A stretch of 47,373 nt of DNA from an uncultured Lentisphaerota bacterium (GCA_900320095.1 ONQZ01000019.1:1-47373), one strand, 5' to 3'. Shown: positions 26,501-35,037, numbered from the stretch's first letter. Program-made: numbers and translations. Notes: generated by a model from the letters alone, not told the origin.

Positions 26501-27822
26501 CGTTCAGCGACAACGACGTCTCGATCCTGCGCTCCATGGCGCACATGATCGAACTGGTGCTCTCCAGAAAACGCGCCAAGGCGATCATCATGGACGCGCT
26601 CTCCCGTGCTCAGGCGGCGGACAAGGCGAAGAGCTTCTTCATCGCCAGCGTCAGCCACGAGATCCGCACGCCTCTGAACTCCGTCATCGGGTTCGCCGAA
26701 CTCCTCCGCGAGGGTGGCGTCTCCCAGAAACAGGAGAAGGAATACCTCGACGCCATTTCCTCCTCGGCGAACGCCCTGCTCATGCTCATCAACGACGTGC
26801 TCGACCTCTCCAAGCTCGAGGCGAACCAGATGCAGATCATCACCGCGTTCACCGACTTCAACGCCCTCTGCCGCGAGGTCCTGCTCATCTTCACCTTCCG
26901 CGCCCAGGAGAACGGCAACAAGCTCGTTTCCGACGTGCCCGAAGACCTCCCGGAACTCGACGTCGACAACATCCGCATCCGCCAGATTCTCATCAACCTG
27001 CTCGGCAACGCCGTCAAGTTCACGAAGAAGGGCACCATCACGCTCAGCGTCACCTTCACGCCCGACGTGGACGCCGGAGACACCGGCACGCTCAAATGCT
27101 CCGTCAGCGACACCGGCATCGGCATCTCCGAGGACGACCAGAAGAAGCTCATGGAACCGTTCGTGCAGCTCTCCAAACTGCGCGGCACCAACGCCGTGAA
27201 CAACGGCACCGGCCTCGGCCTCTCCATCTCCAAGCGGCTCGCCACCTGCATGAACGGCGCTCTGACCTGCACCAGTACGGTCGGCGAGGGCAGTACGTTC
27301 ACGGTCACGCTCAACGCCGTGCGCTACCGCGCGAAGGCGAAGCCGAAGAAGTCCGCGAAGGGCGCCGAAAAGACGCAGGCCAAGCTCACCGTCGCACCGG
27401 ACAGCGATGTGAAGTCGATCCGCATCCTCATCGTCGACGATGTCCTGATGAACCTCCGCGTCGCGAAGGCGCTCTTCAAGAAGATCGGATTCAGCAATGT
27501 CTTTACCGCTGGTTCTGGCAAGGAGGCGCTCGAACTCCTCGAAAAGCAGCCGATTGACCTGATCCTGTCCGATATGTGGATGCCGGAGATGAACGGCGCG
27601 GAGCTCTCCGCCGCCGTGAAGGAGAATCCGAAATTCGCGCACATCCCGGTCGTCGCGCAGACCGCCGACGTCGAGACGAGCGGAAACTTCGACATGTCGC
27701 ATTTCGACGCCATCATCCTGAAGCCGATTACCGGGGAGAAACTCTCCAACATGATCAAGCGCATCATTGAGGACGGCGACCTGCGGAAGGGCGAGGACGG
27801 AAAGCCGGTCAATCTCGGATGA
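20569..27822 (+). CDS. Very large hybrid sensor histidine kinase: periplasmic binding-protein-like sensor, multiple PAS and GAF domains, kinase and receiver
   Basis: This 2417-residue protein begins with a signal/anchor (residues ~8-25). A periplasmic domain (~40-350) resembles ABC-type substrate-binding sensors ([27 protein letters not shown]). A membrane span follows at ~357-380. The cytoplasmic part carries about ten PAS/PAC-like domains (~390-1540), a GAF domain (~1543-1708), another PAS (~1720-1830) and a second GAF (~1835-2000). HisKA has the phospho-acceptor His2030 ([11 protein letters not shown]), HATPase has the N-box [12 protein letters not shown] and G-box GTGLGLSIS, and the terminal receiver has Asp2335 ([13 protein letters not shown]). 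A 388-residue block of three PAS domains is duplicated in tandem (from 22888 and from 24052). It is predicted to sense an extracellular ligand and pass phosphate internally. GAGG at 20552-20555 (ttgaggacag) precedes the ATG. The AraC gene follows by nine bases. Confidence 0.93.
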   Translation: MRHWRNLLARFLTVFLFFFSIIAFSQTPELTSSEPEKPRPFQNNVKTILLLTSYPVADVVTSNFFDSFRRELRELNMPIDCHVVELNATHKGNEDRVESTFSRLEQSLNEELYSIVVTLNHEAANVIMRNYDRFPRSVPVLFAGLGRMPVDLKRQYPNSTGIGIPDDTLGTVELGLKLFPEAQNLALVVDETTISEETRNEILSNCKLHFPQLDYKWINSLDPKQDIQNNLAGLSPESLILFFPMHDYSNGHNETVTAFVRNIGFDDRFPCLALDNTLFGNGVAAGCVIETEKLGHEAARMTAQILNAGSAQRVPLKDVMPVRTVDYAKFNSYKNFSGRIPLGTTVINKPDTMWTRHWQTFLTIIFVALIVAVLQMFYLSWMRRRLRTSRNMLYSLPGRVMVLNRAENILFASWIKGDYREKAPKKLENLLGIDYPKLARAVHEVFQSGKQMTIEYNYEDVHRAISFALLEHDIFGQDAVICFSLDNTELQQARRQAERYSAQLKKNTRMWDILINFLPIHIFAKDIDNDFRYVFNNRTRCKFYGVGENELNDKTDFDFLPPEIAAQRRRADEEFVKNPEGQMEANVDVKSWNGSIQHLRSIQRIFTDEDGTRLLLGTAINITELEEAHIKMQQLNSQLQELLQQHSILLDNMPSFVMTKDVDDGFRIITCNDACLKFLNQPLQAVTGKTDHEVLFNNEDADAVHADDLHAVEVLERRPEYHSTGRLRDRNGRIRIGNFYRKLIRTSDNRRILFTLFHDVTDLENAKREAEETADRFLLTLRSIGDGIIATDANGIVTMVNPNAETLLGCKQADVLGRPHTDFFRIVHEQTGKPLVSPLTDALRSGMVIMGADLTDLISASGQRYHIDSNAAPIHARSGELTGAILVFRDVTDERNKREELRRTMTELEGASEMARLASFRYDFKVNKRTGSTRILRELWPEDENGNALLEEQLVHPEDLPLFKQNMKLLLDGKAPNGTVDFSFRVVASDDIRYYRMQVMIDPGDPSGSSVNGIVQDVTELTQSMLKLKDTQALWDAAINAMPIMFTVKDLDNDCRYLLCNNAFSEIFNCAPDEITGKTDPELFYNDGNLDFSNRLNKLAQTLPVNETREFEEELPVSDGRLRSIRTVIRVIRDTGGRRILLAASSDITEMVNAKRAAEENADRFLLTLRSIGDGIITTDAEGVITMINPNAELLLGCKQAEVLGKPHTDFFRIVHEQTGKPVVSPLTEALRSGEVANGADLTDLISASGERYHIASNAAPIHARSGGITGAILVFRDVTDERNKREELRRAMSSLENASNMARLASFRYEIKTRKRSGSSLLYSLWPNDENGEPMRFEDWVYPDDIPLFARELETMEHSHKQGETATFSFRIGQTSSLRYIRALVSLDLSNPDEPAVAGILQDVTELTLSMMKLRETQSLWDAAINAIPVMFTVKDVDHDFRYLLCNNAFANIFNHTPNDIIGKTDQEIFENKDILDFARRMNNPNQAVNATVDFEEELPVGGEHRHVRFIKTVTRVIRDASGRKLLLAASNDVTDMQKLLTIERINTEMLSRFNREQAFDGVLDGIAEVLRKELGCARIMVVHKEKNSFIVYRQWQYDGLNPIKAERAGNILNMFDWEKRVRKSPLGSIIRIDGLQNVADASGLTLDAGGARAPESLISVPLYEKNKLSGGVFLTFLQDRGDFTELDEAILTSCGNIVALARQRERSQQAIRQAMLENQLILDNIDIPIWLFNTENVLIRTNTAVSRVAGRPGELLDPAENDRVFRDFTANIKEPDVSIDALVRRSSRLKSTTYLGQDYIIVNDGVRDGQGNLLYNMVYAVDVTTMNQLIQNQRFGNEMLEEVISEDDFDTCIRRTLENVCRLLGASRGCLLEHVEEGTKTHCIAEFVDPAHPHADFRMFDRTLNRVRGILENTEDKRVFVCSDVQSTIDWSHLPPEWGRAASAIDLRSIFLSNILLDGETIWGTFGFTFEGVNHTFSDNDVSILRSMAHMIELVLSRKRAKAIIMDALSRAQAADKAKSFFIASVSHEIRTPLNSVIGFAELLREGGVSQKQEKEYLDAISSSANALLMLINDVLDLSKLEANQMQIITAFTDFNALCREVLLIFTFRAQENGNKLVSDVPEDLPELDVDNIRIRQILINLLGNAVKFTKKGTITLSVTFTPDVDAGDTGTLKCSVSDTGIGISEDDQKKLMEPFVQLSKLRGTNAVNNGTGLGLSISKRLATCMNGALTCTSTVGEGSTFTVTLNAVRYRAKAKPKKSAKGAEKTQAKLTVAPDSDVKSIRILIVDDVLMNLRVAKALFKKIGFSNVFTAGSGKEALELLEKQPIDLILSDMWMPEMNGAELSAAVKENPKFAHIPVVAQTADVETSGNFDMSHFDAIILKPITGEKLSNMIKRIIEDGDLRKGEDGKPVNLG
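22888..25200 (+). repeat. Tandem duplication of a ~1164-bp three-PAS block in the kinase gene
   Basis: The stretch beginning GCCGACCGCTTCCTCCTCAC occurs at 22888 and again at 24052, 1164 bases (388 codons) apart, and similarity continues through all three PAS units of each copy ([30 protein letters not shown]). The first PAS of each copy is nearly identical, the others diverged. Confidence 0.85.
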
Positions 27823-27831
27823 TTTCAGGTT

Positions 27832-28749
27832 ATGTTCGAAGTCCCGAAAAAGTTTGACATCGACTTCGGCGGCGTGTACCGGTCCATCGGGCGCGACGCC
27901 GTCACCGCCGGGATCATCCGCAAGCACGAGGAGCTCGACTGGCACGGGGGCGGCTTCCCGCTGTTCTCCGTCTCGGTCGTCCTGCGCGGTACGGGGACTT
28001 ATATCGATGCCTCAGGTCGCCGAGAACCGCTCTGCCCCGGCAAGCTCTTTTTCCGCATCCCCGGCGTGAGCCATTCCAACCTGATCGACCCGGGCAGCAA
28101 CTGGCTGGAATTCTACCTCGCGTTCCACTTCATGAAGGACACCGCCGGGGGCGAGCCGCACGACGCGTTTCTGGACTACACCGAGGCGGGAAGTCCCGGC
28201 TATCTGAAGCTCAAAAACATGCCGGATCAGGACGATTCCTGGGTCCGCTCCATGTGCCGTCACCTCTTCGCGCTGGATTCGCAGGGGCCCGTCCGCGACA
28301 TCAACCTCTCGCTCGAACTCCTCAACCAGTGCTACGATTTCCTCGCGTATCTGCGGACCGCGGGCGACGAATCGCAGATCGCGCTCCGGGCGCTCAAACT
28401 CCTGACCGTGATCCTGGACAGTCGTATCAAGGGATTCTCGGACGAAATCTCGGACGCGGTCAAGGAAGTCATCCAGGCGAACATCAAGAGCAACTGTCCT
28501 CTGCCCGAGCTCCTGAAGGACATCCCGTTCAGCTACCCCTCGCTGCGCCGCCATTTCCAGATGATCAACGGCTACAGCATTGGCCAGTACCAGATCCAGT
28601 GCCGGATGGAGAAGGCCGTGAACATGCTCTCCTCCGGCATGAGCGTGAAGGAGACCGCCGAACGCCTCGGCTACAAGAACCAGTTCTTCTTCTCGAAGCA
28701 GTTCCACCAGCAGATCGGATTCCCGCCGAGCGTCCTGAAAAAGAGCTGA
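27832..28749 (+). CDS. AraC-family transcriptional regulator
   Basis: The 305-residue product has an N-terminal cupin-like sensing domain (~1-150; GGGFPLFSVSVVLRGTGTY, LFFRIPGVSHSN) and a C-terminal AraC/XylS double helix-turn-helix (~205-303; YPSLRRHFQMINGYSIGQYQ, MSVKETAERLGYKNQFFFSK). Cupin-type members usually bind a small ligand, often a sugar, and activate nearby catabolic genes. It starts nine bases after the hybrid kinase stop (AGGTT before ATG 27832), so the two are co-transcribed. This suggests a regulatory pair, although no receiver domain is present for phosphotransfer from the kinase. Target genes are not evident in the window. Confidence 0.9.
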   Translation: MFEVPKKFDIDFGGVYRSIGRDAVTAGIIRKHEELDWHGGGFPLFSVSVVLRGTGTYIDASGRREPLCPGKLFFRIPGVSHSNLIDPGSNWLEFYLAFHFMKDTAGGEPHDAFLDYTEAGSPGYLKLKNMPDQDDSWVRSMCRHLFALDSQGPVRDINLSLELLNQCYDFLAYLRTAGDESQIALRALKLLTVILDSRIKGFSDEISDAVKEVIQANIKSNCPLPELLKDIPFSYPSLRRHFQMINGYSIGQYQIQCRMEKAVNMLSSGMSVKETAERLGYKNQFFFSKQFHQQIGFPPSVLKKS

Positions 28750-28776
28750 CTTTTGTAAGCCTTTTCAAAAAAAGAA

Positions 28777-28813
28777 AACCGGCCTCCGCGACTGTCGCGG
28801 GACCGGTTCTTTG
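28777..28813. terminator. Bidirectional terminator between the AraC and transglutaminase genes
   Basis: AACCGG-CCT-CCGCGA pairs with TCGCGG-GA-CCGGTT. It is followed by TTCTTTG on the plus strand and by TTTTCTTTTTTT on the minus strand, so it can serve both convergent units. Confidence 0.85.
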
Positions 28814-28832
28814 CTTTCGTGACAATCCAGGT

Positions 28833-31427
28833 TTACCGCACGAGCGGGACGAGCTTCGCGTCCTTGTCAGAGTCGAAGCGGACGGTTATGTCCAGGAGCA
28901 CGGACGAGGGCAGGTCGACGGTCCGCGTGATCGGCGGCGGCAGCCGGAACCACGGCTCACCTTTGTAATACAGCCAGACGGGAGATTTTTCCTCGCTGAA
29001 CGGGGTGATGTCGTAACTGACCATGCCGTCATCGAGGTAGAATGCGCGCAGCGGGACTGCCGGATAGGAGCGGTCCGTCGGCTTCCACGGCAGCACGAAG
29101 AATGACCCGTCCGCCTGCGGTTCGGTCGTGACCGCCCACACACCGCCGACCAGGGAATCCTCCGTGGCTTCCTTCACCTTGTCGCCGACCCACGAACGGT
29201 TCCGCGGATCGCTGGAGGATGCGCCCTCGTAGATCCACTGGTCGTCCCAGAACTCGATCCAGGAGTGGTTGCCGGAACGGTCCGTCCACTGGGGGCAGCC
29301 GGTGAAGCGCGCCGGGATGCCGCAGGCGCGGCAGGCGTCCAGGAGGATGACGGAGAGGCCGGTGCAGGAGGCGTAGGAGGCTGCGATGGATTCCTGTGCG
29401 GACTGGTCGGCCTTCGGACGCTTCACCGCATCGTAGGTCACGTTCAGCTCCTTGAAGACGTGGTCGTTCAGGTATTTGACGGCTTCGCTGGCGGTCTTGA
29501 ACTCGCGCACGGCGGGCATGAACTTGTCATAGAAGAATCTCCGCCACGGATCGCGTTTCTCGTTTACGCTCCAGTACGGCAGGATGTAGCGCAGAAACAG
29601 GTCCTCGGAGATCTGGTCGGACCACGGGACTTCCTTGCGCGCTTTGAGCGCGTAGCGGACGTGTTCCAGCAGCTGGAAGGGGTCGACGTCCGCATAGTCG
29701 CATTCGGGCATTTCCGCCAGCAGAGCGGCCATATAGGGGCCTTCCGGCGGAGTCATGGCGTAAACGGCGATCTTGTCGAGCTTGTCCTGCGGGATGCGGG
29801 AAAGCGCACGCTCAAGACGGTCGGAGAGGCCGGTCGCGGTCGCTCCGGCGGGGAGGGCGGCGAGCATCTTGCGGAGCGTCCCGGCGGCTTCGGACGTGTT
29901 TGCGTCCTTCGCGTTTACCGATGCGTCAGAGTTTTTTTTTACGTTTCCGGCGTCCTTGACCTTAACTGTGATCACGGTGCCTTTCTTGAAAGGTCCCTTG
30001 AGCTTCGCGCAGGCGAAAAGCGAGGAGGCGAGCACGTCGGCGTCGAACGACTTGGAGACGACTTCCGGATTGGCGAACACGCGTCCATAGGGCAGGTATA
30101 CGCCCTGTTCCTTCCACTGGTCGTCCTTCAGCGCGGTCAGCTTCAGCGTCAGCACGCCGTCCGCGTCCGTGGACCGCTCCAGTTTGAGCGTCTGGCCGGG
30201 TTTCGGGTCGATGGCTGCGCACATGGCCGGATCGCCGTAGAACGCCACCACGTCGCGGTCGTAGAGCAACCCGAGCGCCTCCCTCTGCTCGTCGGCGTCC
30301 TTGAAGCGGAGCCCGCGCAGGGAGTTGCCGGCGGTGCGCTGGAACGTGTCGTAGTCGGCGGTGTTGAGCGTGATCCTGTTCCAGTCGTGCTTGACCAGGT
30401 TCTCCACGATCCACGCGTTCGTGAAGTGGAACGACTCGTTGAACGAATAGTAGCCGGGATAGTCGGTCAGCATGCCCTGCGCCGTCCAGCCCTGCCGCCC
30501 GAACCACGTCTCGATCGTGTAGCCCATGAGCTGGTACACGCCGAACGAATGGATCATGGCGGTCGCCATGCAGGAATCCTCGCCGTGCGGGATGTTTCCG
30601 ATCAGGCAGTTGCCCGCGGCGCACCAGATCTTCGGCGTCATGTCCTTGAACTCGGTCACGTGGCCGCGCGTGTCGCGCGCGGCGAGTCCGCCCTTGCGGT
30701 CGATCAGGTACATGTTATTGCTCAGATAGCCGCTCGCCCAGTCGTGTTCGGAGGCGTGCCCGGAGGTCATCATGATCTGGAATCCGCCGCTCTTCACGAG
30801 CTTGAGGAACTCCTCGGTGAAATCCTTGTTCGTGCGCGTCTTTTCGTTGTCGAATTTCTTCGCCGGATCGGTGATGCGGAGGTTGGTCTCCTGCGTCTCG
30901 TCGAAGCTGTAGCAGCGGCGCATGAGCGAGTGGTGGAACCCGCCGACCATGTCGAGCGCGTCGGTGATATTGATCGGGCCTTTGAACTCCGCCACGCGCC
31001 TGATGTCCGAGGCGTCGTACCCAGTGATGATGCCCCAGAACGTGTCGCCGTACGGGTCGGGCAGGATTTCACGCGTCATGCGGGAGATTTCGCCTGTGAA
31101 CTGGCGCCCGGCGAGCTCCTTCGGCGTCACGAAGCAGGTGTAATAGGGGAGCATTTCCTGAAGGCCGGGCAGCACCTCGCGGACGTCCTTCCTGTACGTG
31201 AAGACCTGCGGACCGAGCGCGGCGTATTTGGTCTTCAGCGCCTGGACCGCGGGATCCAGTTCGGGATGGTCCGCCGGGACCACGATGGCGTAGCCGGGGG
31301 CTTTTGCCTTTGACGCGGCCTGCGCCGGACGCGCCGCTCTGCGGACCGTCGCGGAATGAACCGCAGCCGGGATCAGCGCGGCGGCGAGCAGAATTGCGGA
31401 AAGGACGGGGATAAGACGTGTTTTCAT
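28833..31427 (-). CDS. Secreted protein with transglutaminase-like (papain-fold) domain
   Basis: The 864-residue product has a signal peptide (~1-25, MKTRLIPVLSAILLAAALIP). Residues ~45-400 form a region I do not recognise by family, rich in His and aromatic residues (TSGHASEHDWASGY, GNCLIGNIPHGEDSCM, GYTIETWFGRQGW). Residues ~665-770 are transglutaminase-like: Cys688 in SCTGLSVILLDACRACGIPAR-type context and His721 in GNHSWIEFWDDQW. The usual third Asp is not obvious; WIYEGASSSD offers Glu or Asp. Such domains act as proteases, amidases or cross-linkers. GGAGA lies about 15 bases before the ATG. The coding strand has a run of nine A (29940-29932). It is the third gene after the BY-kinase and phosphatase, 93 bases downstream, with no promoter seen between. 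Confidence 0.8.
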   Translation of the reverse strand: MKTRLIPVLSAILLAAALIPAAVHSATVRRAARPAQAASKAKAPGYAIVVPADHPELDPAVQALKTKYAALGPQVFTYRKDVREVLPGLQEMLPYYTCFVTPKELAGRQFTGEISRMTREILPDPYGDTFWGIITGYDASDIRRVAEFKGPINITDALDMVGGFHHSLMRRCYSFDETQETNLRITDPAKKFDNEKTRTNKDFTEEFLKLVKSGGFQIMMTSGHASEHDWASGYLSNNMYLIDRKGGLAARDTRGHVTEFKDMTPKIWCAAGNCLIGNIPHGEDSCMATAMIHSFGVYQLMGYTIETWFGRQGWTAQGMLTDYPGYYSFNESFHFTNAWIVENLVKHDWNRITLNTADYDTFQRTAGNSLRGLRFKDADEQREALGLLYDRDVVAFYGDPAMCAAIDPKPGQTLKLERSTDADGVLTLKLTALKDDQWKEQGVYLPYGRVFANPEVVSKSFDADVLASSLFACAKLKGPFKKGTVITVKVKDAGNVKKNSDASVNAKDANTSEAAGTLRKMLAALPAGATATGLSDRLERALSRIPQDKLDKIAVYAMTPPEGPYMAALLAEMPECDYADVDPFQLLEHVRYALKARKEVPWSDQISEDLFLRYILPYWSVNEKRDPWRRFFYDKFMPAVREFKTASEAVKYLNDHVFKELNVTYDAVKRPKADQSAQESIAASYASCTGLSVILLDACRACGIPARFTGCPQWTDRSGNHSWIEFWDDQWIYEGASSSDPRNRSWVGDKVKEATEDSLVGGVWAVTTEPQADGSFFVLPWKPTDRSYPAVPLRAFYLDDGMVSYDITPFSEEKSPVWLYYKGEPWFRLPPPITRTVDLPSSVLLDITVRFDSDKDAKLVPLVR

Positions 31428-31520
31428 AGTGCCGGGTTCTCCGTGCTGGAAAAAGCGTACTCCGGCGTTGATTCGGATTCGGAATGCGCCCTGTATGTGA
31501 AGAAATGATTTGCGGAACGG

Positions 31521-32324
31521 TCAATCCTCGTCCCCGTCGCGGCGGTGCCCGAGGAAAAGACGGTACATGGCGCGGAGGAAGGGATTCTTCGGAAGGTCTT
31601 CGTCGTAGTCGTCGGTGAGGACGGGAATCTCAAGCGGCTGTTCGTTCGCGAGAAGGCGTTTCGGATTCTCCTCGAAGAGGATGTTTGCCGTTTCCTCTCC
31701 GTAGTTTTCCTTGATGAATTCCTTGCAGGCCGTCTGGCGGAACGCGCGCGAGGTGGAGTGTGCGTCGGACGCGATGTAGTGGCAGAGGCCGTGGTCCAGC
31801 AGGTCGAGCGAGAATTTCTGGCATCCGCGCCCGAAATCGCCGAGGATCGATGCTGCCGTGAGCTGCATCGTGTAGCCGGTGTTGTAGATGTGATGCACAT
31901 GCTCCCAGCTCTGGAAGAGGCGTTCCGGATGCGCGCAGATCGGATGGAATCCGGCGGAGTGCGTGGAACGGCTGATGGCGTCGACGGAGGAGTCCATGCG
32001 GCTGCGGACGAAGTCGATGAGGATGAAGTTCGTTTTTGCGAGCCCGACGGCGTTTTCGTCCACCTGGAACAGCTGGGGGAGGTTGTATTCGAGGCCGCGC
32101 AGGAGTTTGATGCCGTATTCCGCGGCTTTCGCCTCGGTCGCGGCGCGGATGTCGTCCATGCGCTTGATCTGGTCGCCCGCCGGCTGTTTCCCGTGCGGCG
32201 TGCAGATGATGGTGTCGATGCCGTCCGCCTGCGCCAGTTCGAACATCTTGACCGTTTCTTCCAGGTCGGGCGAACCGTCGTCGCCGGGGACGCCGGGCAG
32301 GATATGGCAGTGAATATCAATCAT
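31521..32324 (-). CDS. CpsB/CapC-type PHP-family tyrosine-protein phosphatase
   Basis: This 267-residue protein belongs to the PHP-fold metal-dependent phosphatases (CpsB, YwqE) that dephosphorylate bacterial tyrosine kinases controlling capsule or exopolysaccharide export. Metal-binding motifs are DIHCHILPG (His5, His7), TPHGKQP, GLEYNL, HPERL and SDAHS. In canonical members the first motif reads HxHxLPGxDDG; here two extra residues (Pro-Gly) separate LPGV from DDG. It starts 48 bases after the BY-kinase gene on the same strand, the classic kinase/phosphatase pairing, so the kinase's Gly-Tyr tail is its likely substrate. Confidence 0.9.
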   Translation of the reverse strand: MIDIHCHILPGVPGDDGSPDLEETVKMFELAQADGIDTIICTPHGKQPAGDQIKRMDDIRAATEAKAAEYGIKLLRGLEYNLPQLFQVDENAVGLAKTNFILIDFVRSRMDSSVDAISRSTHSAGFHPICAHPERLFQSWEHVHHIYNTGYTMQLTAASILGDFGRGCQKFSLDLLDHGLCHYIASDAHSTSRAFRQTACKEFIKENYGEETANILFEENPKRLLANEQPLEIPVLTDDYDEDLPKNPFLRAMYRLFLGHRRDGDED

Positions 32325-32372
32325 GATTCAAACTCGGTGGGGGCTGCTGGGTTGAATGAATGACACTTCCGT

Positions 32373-34046
32373 TTATTTTTTCTCTTCGGCGGAGTTCGTT
32401 TCTTCGGGCACAACGGGCGACATGAGGGAGATGGAGGCTTCTTCCTTGGTGAGAACGGGCTCTGGTCCTTTGCCTTTTTTCCTTTTCGAGCGGTGGCTGT
32501 AGCCGTAGCCATAACCGTAGCCATAGCCATAACCGTAGCCGTATCCGTAGCCGTAGCCGCCGTATTTCTTGCCGTAGCCATAGCCATAGCCGTAGCCATA
32601 GCCATAGCCGTAACCGTACCCGTAGCCATAGCCGTAGGCGCCGGAAGACTGTGCGAACTGGTTCAGGATGATACCGGAGATATTGAGCTTGAGTTCCTTC
32701 AGGCGGCCGACAAGGAGTTTCAGCGAGCTGAGCGATGTCTTGCGGGCGTTGACCACGACGATGATGTCGTCGACGATCTTGCCGAGGACGAGCGCGTCGG
32801 CGAGGATGGTCGCGGGCGGCGTGTCGACGATGATGTAGTCGTAATCCTTGGCCTTCTCCGCCACGAATCCGCTGTCGGCGAACACTTCGATCAGGCGGAG
32901 CGGGTTTGGCGGGATCGGTCCGGGCGGGATTACGTCGAGCTTGGTGCCGTTGATGCCGCGGTGGACCACCTCTTCGAACGTTTTCTTGCCGACGATGTAG
33001 TCGACCAGACCGACGGAGTGCGTCAGGCCGAAGTAGTCGGCGGAGTCGCCCTTGCGGATGTCGGCGTGGATCATGAGGACCTTTTTGTCCTTTTCCGCGA
33101 GGAGAAGGGAGAGATAGCTGGAGAGGAGCGTCTTGCCTTCGTTCGGGGTGGAGCTGGTGACCATGATGACGTGCGCGGTGTCTTTTTTCGGGCGCGAATA
33201 CTGCAGGTTGGTCAGCAGGATCTGGAAGTCTTCGTAGAAGCTGTTGAAGTTGTACGTGGTCTTGTCGTTCATCGCCACGTTCGCCTTCTTTTCATTGCGG
33301 TACGCTTTGCGGCGTTTCAGGCGGACCATGGTGCCGAGCAGCGGGACCTGGAGTTCCTTGGTGATCTGGTCGGTCGAGGTGATATGGTCGCGCAGCATGG
33401 CGTAGAGCGTGAGCAGACCGAAGAGGAACGCGCTGGAGAAGATGAACGCGACGCCAGCCTTGAAAACGGGACGGTTGCTGACCGGTCTTTCCTGCGCCTG
33501 CGGGACGTCGATATTTCTGAGCTTGGAGATGCCGAGCTGGGTTTTGATGGTGTCGAGGAAGACCTCGTTCGTTACCGTGGCGGCGGCCATGGCCATTTCC
33601 CTGGATTCGGAGAAGAACGAACAGTCAATGAAGTGCGTTTTACGGCTGAGCGTGATCTGTTTGCGGTATGGGATGCCTTCAAGTGTCAGCTCCGGATACT
33701 CGAGGCTGAGCTGTGTTCTCACTCGGTTTGTAACGTAACGGCTGTTCATCAGTTTTTCGTAGTCATTCAGCATCTTGTCCGCTACAATGAGTTCACGGTC
33801 GATCGTGTTCGCCGTCTGCAGGGCAGTCGGGGACGGTCTCGTGGTTGCGGATGCAATCTCCTCCGAATCGCCTGCATAATCCCAGGCGTACAGGGAGAAG
33901 TCAACGCGGTAGACCGGCTTCACAATGTATTTGAGGTAGACGAACGTGATCGCGGCACAGAAGATCCCGAACGCAAGCACGTACTGGTAACGGCGTTTGA
34001 AAATACCCCACAAAAACGGGAAGTCGACATCACTTGGTTTGCGCAT
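32373..34046 (-). CDS. Bacterial tyrosine kinase (BY-kinase, Wzc/CpsD type) with (Gly-Tyr)n tail
   Basis: The 557-residue inner-membrane protein has a first membrane span at ~22-42, a periplasmic Wzz-like chain-length domain, a second span at ~195-215 and a cytoplasmic kinase domain (~270-465). The Walker A-like motif is SSTPNEGKTLL, Walker A' is VLMIHADIRKG and Walker B is IIVDTPPA. BY-kinases autophosphorylate a C-terminal tyrosine cluster and control polymerisation and export of polysaccharide. Here the cluster is extreme: residues 471-516 alternate Gly and Tyr, with 22 tyrosines in 46 residues, split by KK. A basic segment (SHRSKRKKGKG) follows, then an acidic tail. The periplasmic part is shorter than in Wzc. 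It heads an operon with the cognate-type phosphatase. Confidence 0.92.
   Translation of the reverse strand: MRKPSDVDFPFLWGIFKRRYQYVLAFGIFCAAITFVYLKYIVKPVYRVDFSLYAWDYAGDSEEIASATTRPSPTALQTANTIDRELIVADKMLNDYEKLMNSRYVTNRVRTQLSLEYPELTLEGIPYRKQITLSRKTHFIDCSFFSESREMAMAAATVTNEVFLDTIKTQLGISKLRNIDVPQAQERPVSNRPVFKAGVAFIFSSAFLFGLLTLYAMLRDHITSTDQITKELQVPLLGTMVRLKRRKAYRNEKKANVAMNDKTTYNFNSFYEDFQILLTNLQYSRPKKDTAHVIMVTSSTPNEGKTLLSSYLSLLLAEKDKKVLMIHADIRKGDSADYFGLTHSVGLVDYIVGKKTFEEVVHRGINGTKLDVIPPGPIPPNPLRLIEVFADSGFVAEKAKDYDYIIVDTPPATILADALVLGKIVDDIIVVVNARKTSLSSLKLLVGRLKELKLNISGIILNQFAQSSGAYGYGYGYGYGYGYGYGYGYGYGKKYGGYGYGYGYGYGYGYGYGYGYSHRSKRKKGKGPEPVLTKEEASISLMSPVVPEETNSAEEKK
32499..32636 (-). repeat. Hexanucleotide-repeat tract encoding the Gly-Tyr tail
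   Basis: On the coding strand the 6-base unit GGCTAY recurs (GGCTAC/GGCTAT with a few GGTTAC variants), 11 Tyr in the first block and 11 in the second, split by a Lys-Lys insertion. Such tracts expand and contract by slippage in steps of two residues without shifting the frame. Confidence 0.9.
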
Positions 34047-34100
34047 TGTCTGGAAAACCTTTCAGGTGTTTTTTGCTTGTGAAAACAAATCGCTTAATAT

Positions 34101-34129
34101 AATATAACGCGCGTATGAGATTTTTTCAA
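34101..34129 (-). promoter_or_regulatory. Promoter of the BY-kinase operon
   Basis: On the minus strand TTGAAA (34129-34124), 17-base spacer, TATATT (34106-34101), about 55 bases before the BY-kinase start. Confidence 0.75.
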
Positions 34130-34166
34130 GTTTTCCGCAGTGCATATTTGCGGAAAATTAGATGGA

Positions 34167-34190
34167 AGCGGACTGTTTTTACAGCCCGCT
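34167..34190 (-). terminator. Hairpin after the zinc-ribbon gene
   Basis: AGCGGGCTGT and ACAGTCCGCT pair at 9 of 10 positions around a 4-base loop, 38 bases after the stop codon. The following minus-strand sequence is only mildly T-rich. Confidence 0.4.
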
Positions 34191-34228
34191 GATGATGCTT
34201 TTCCTGCTGGAACCGGATGAAAACGTAT

Positions 34229-34936
34229 TTACGCTTCCGGGTCGTACAGGTAGAACGAACAGTTGTCGCAGTTCACCAAATTGCCGTTCCGCGCTTCCAT
34301 CGTGGTCTGCGGCGAGTTCTTCATGTTGCAGTTCGAACAGCTTCCGTTGCGGATAGTCCCGACCGGGGTCCCCTTGCCCGCGGCGAGCATCCTGCGGTAC
34401 GGTTCCAGGTAGTTCGGCACGACATTTTTCGCGAGCTCCGCGGACCGTTTTTCCCTTTCCGCGATCTCCTTCACGATCGCCTCCTTCAGGGAATCCAGCT
34501 CGCGGACTTCCGCCTGGACGGTCCGGCCCGTCGCCTTGTAGGACCGCTCCGCCTTCGCCAGCAGCTTGTCGGCTGCTTCCTGTTCGTCCATGAGCTCGAT
34601 CTCGCGCGTTTCGGAGTCGGAGATGTTTTTCTTCGCGGCTTCGATCTCGGCGAGGATCGCGTTGTATTCGTTGATCTTCTTGACAGAAGACGATTTGATC
34701 TTCAATGCCTGAAGCTTTTCCTGCGCCGCCTTCGTGGCCGCCGCCTGCTGCTTGACCGCCTGGTCGACTTTCAGCTTGTTCTGCTTCGCCTTTTCCAGTC
34801 CCTTGCGCACGACGTCGAACTCCGCGACGAGCGCGGCGCGTTCGCGCGGGAGGGACATGTATCTCGTCTTCAGATCGCGGATGCGCAGGTCTTCCGCCTG
34901 CAGGATCAGAAGGTCTTTGATCGCTTGTTTTACCAT
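34229..34936 (-). CDS. Coiled-coil protein with C-terminal C4 zinc ribbon (COG1579 type)
   Basis: The 235-residue product has a long charged coiled-coil (residues ~5-175; for example LKTRYMSLPRERAALVAEF, NAILAEIEAAKKNISDSE) and a C-terminal zinc ribbon with CSNC and CDNC pairs. This is the layout of the COG1579 (CT398-like) family, found in many bacteria including PVC members. It is proposed to be a nucleic-acid or sigma/flagellar-associated factor, but its exact role is not settled. I chose ATG 34936 because AGGAGAC lies 7 bases upstream and it follows a promoter; the open frame continues upstream through that promoter. It is a single-gene unit. Confidence 0.88.
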   Translation of the reverse strand: MVKQAIKDLLILQAEDLRIRDLKTRYMSLPRERAALVAEFDVVRKGLEKAKQNKLKVDQAVKQQAAATKAAQEKLQALKIKSSSVKKINEYNAILAEIEAAKKNISDSETREIELMDEQEAADKLLAKAERSYKATGRTVQAEVRELDSLKEAIVKEIAEREKRSAELAKNVVPNYLEPYRRMLAAGKGTPVGTIRNGSCSNCNMKNSPQTTMEARNGNLVNCDNCSFYLYDPEA

Positions 34937-34967
34937 GGTTTCGTCTCCTGTTTGATGCTTTTCCAGT

Positions 34968-34995
34968 AATATAGCCGTCCTTTTCCCAACATCAA
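34968..34995 (-). promoter_or_regulatory. Promoter of the zinc-ribbon gene
   Basis: On the minus strand TTGATG (34995-34990), 16-base spacer ending GGC, TATATT (34973-34968), 31 bases before the start codon. Confidence 0.7.
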
Positions 34996-35037
34996 GCGGA
35001 AACGGAAAAGTTTTGACGATTTTTCTTTCCATTCATG

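Noticed and set aside
22615..27945. Minus-strand frame of 1776 codons opposite the hybrid kinase
   Set aside because: The plus strand has recognisable kinase, receiver and PAS motifs throughout; the antisense translation has none and arises from codon bias.
29265..31313. Plus-strand frame opposite the transglutaminase-like gene
   Set aside because: No signal peptide or motif; the minus strand has a signal peptide and catalytic motifs.
32499..32636. Possible CRISPR-like or satellite array
   Set aside because: The period is six bases and in frame inside the BY-kinase gene, coding Gly-Tyr; there are no spacers.
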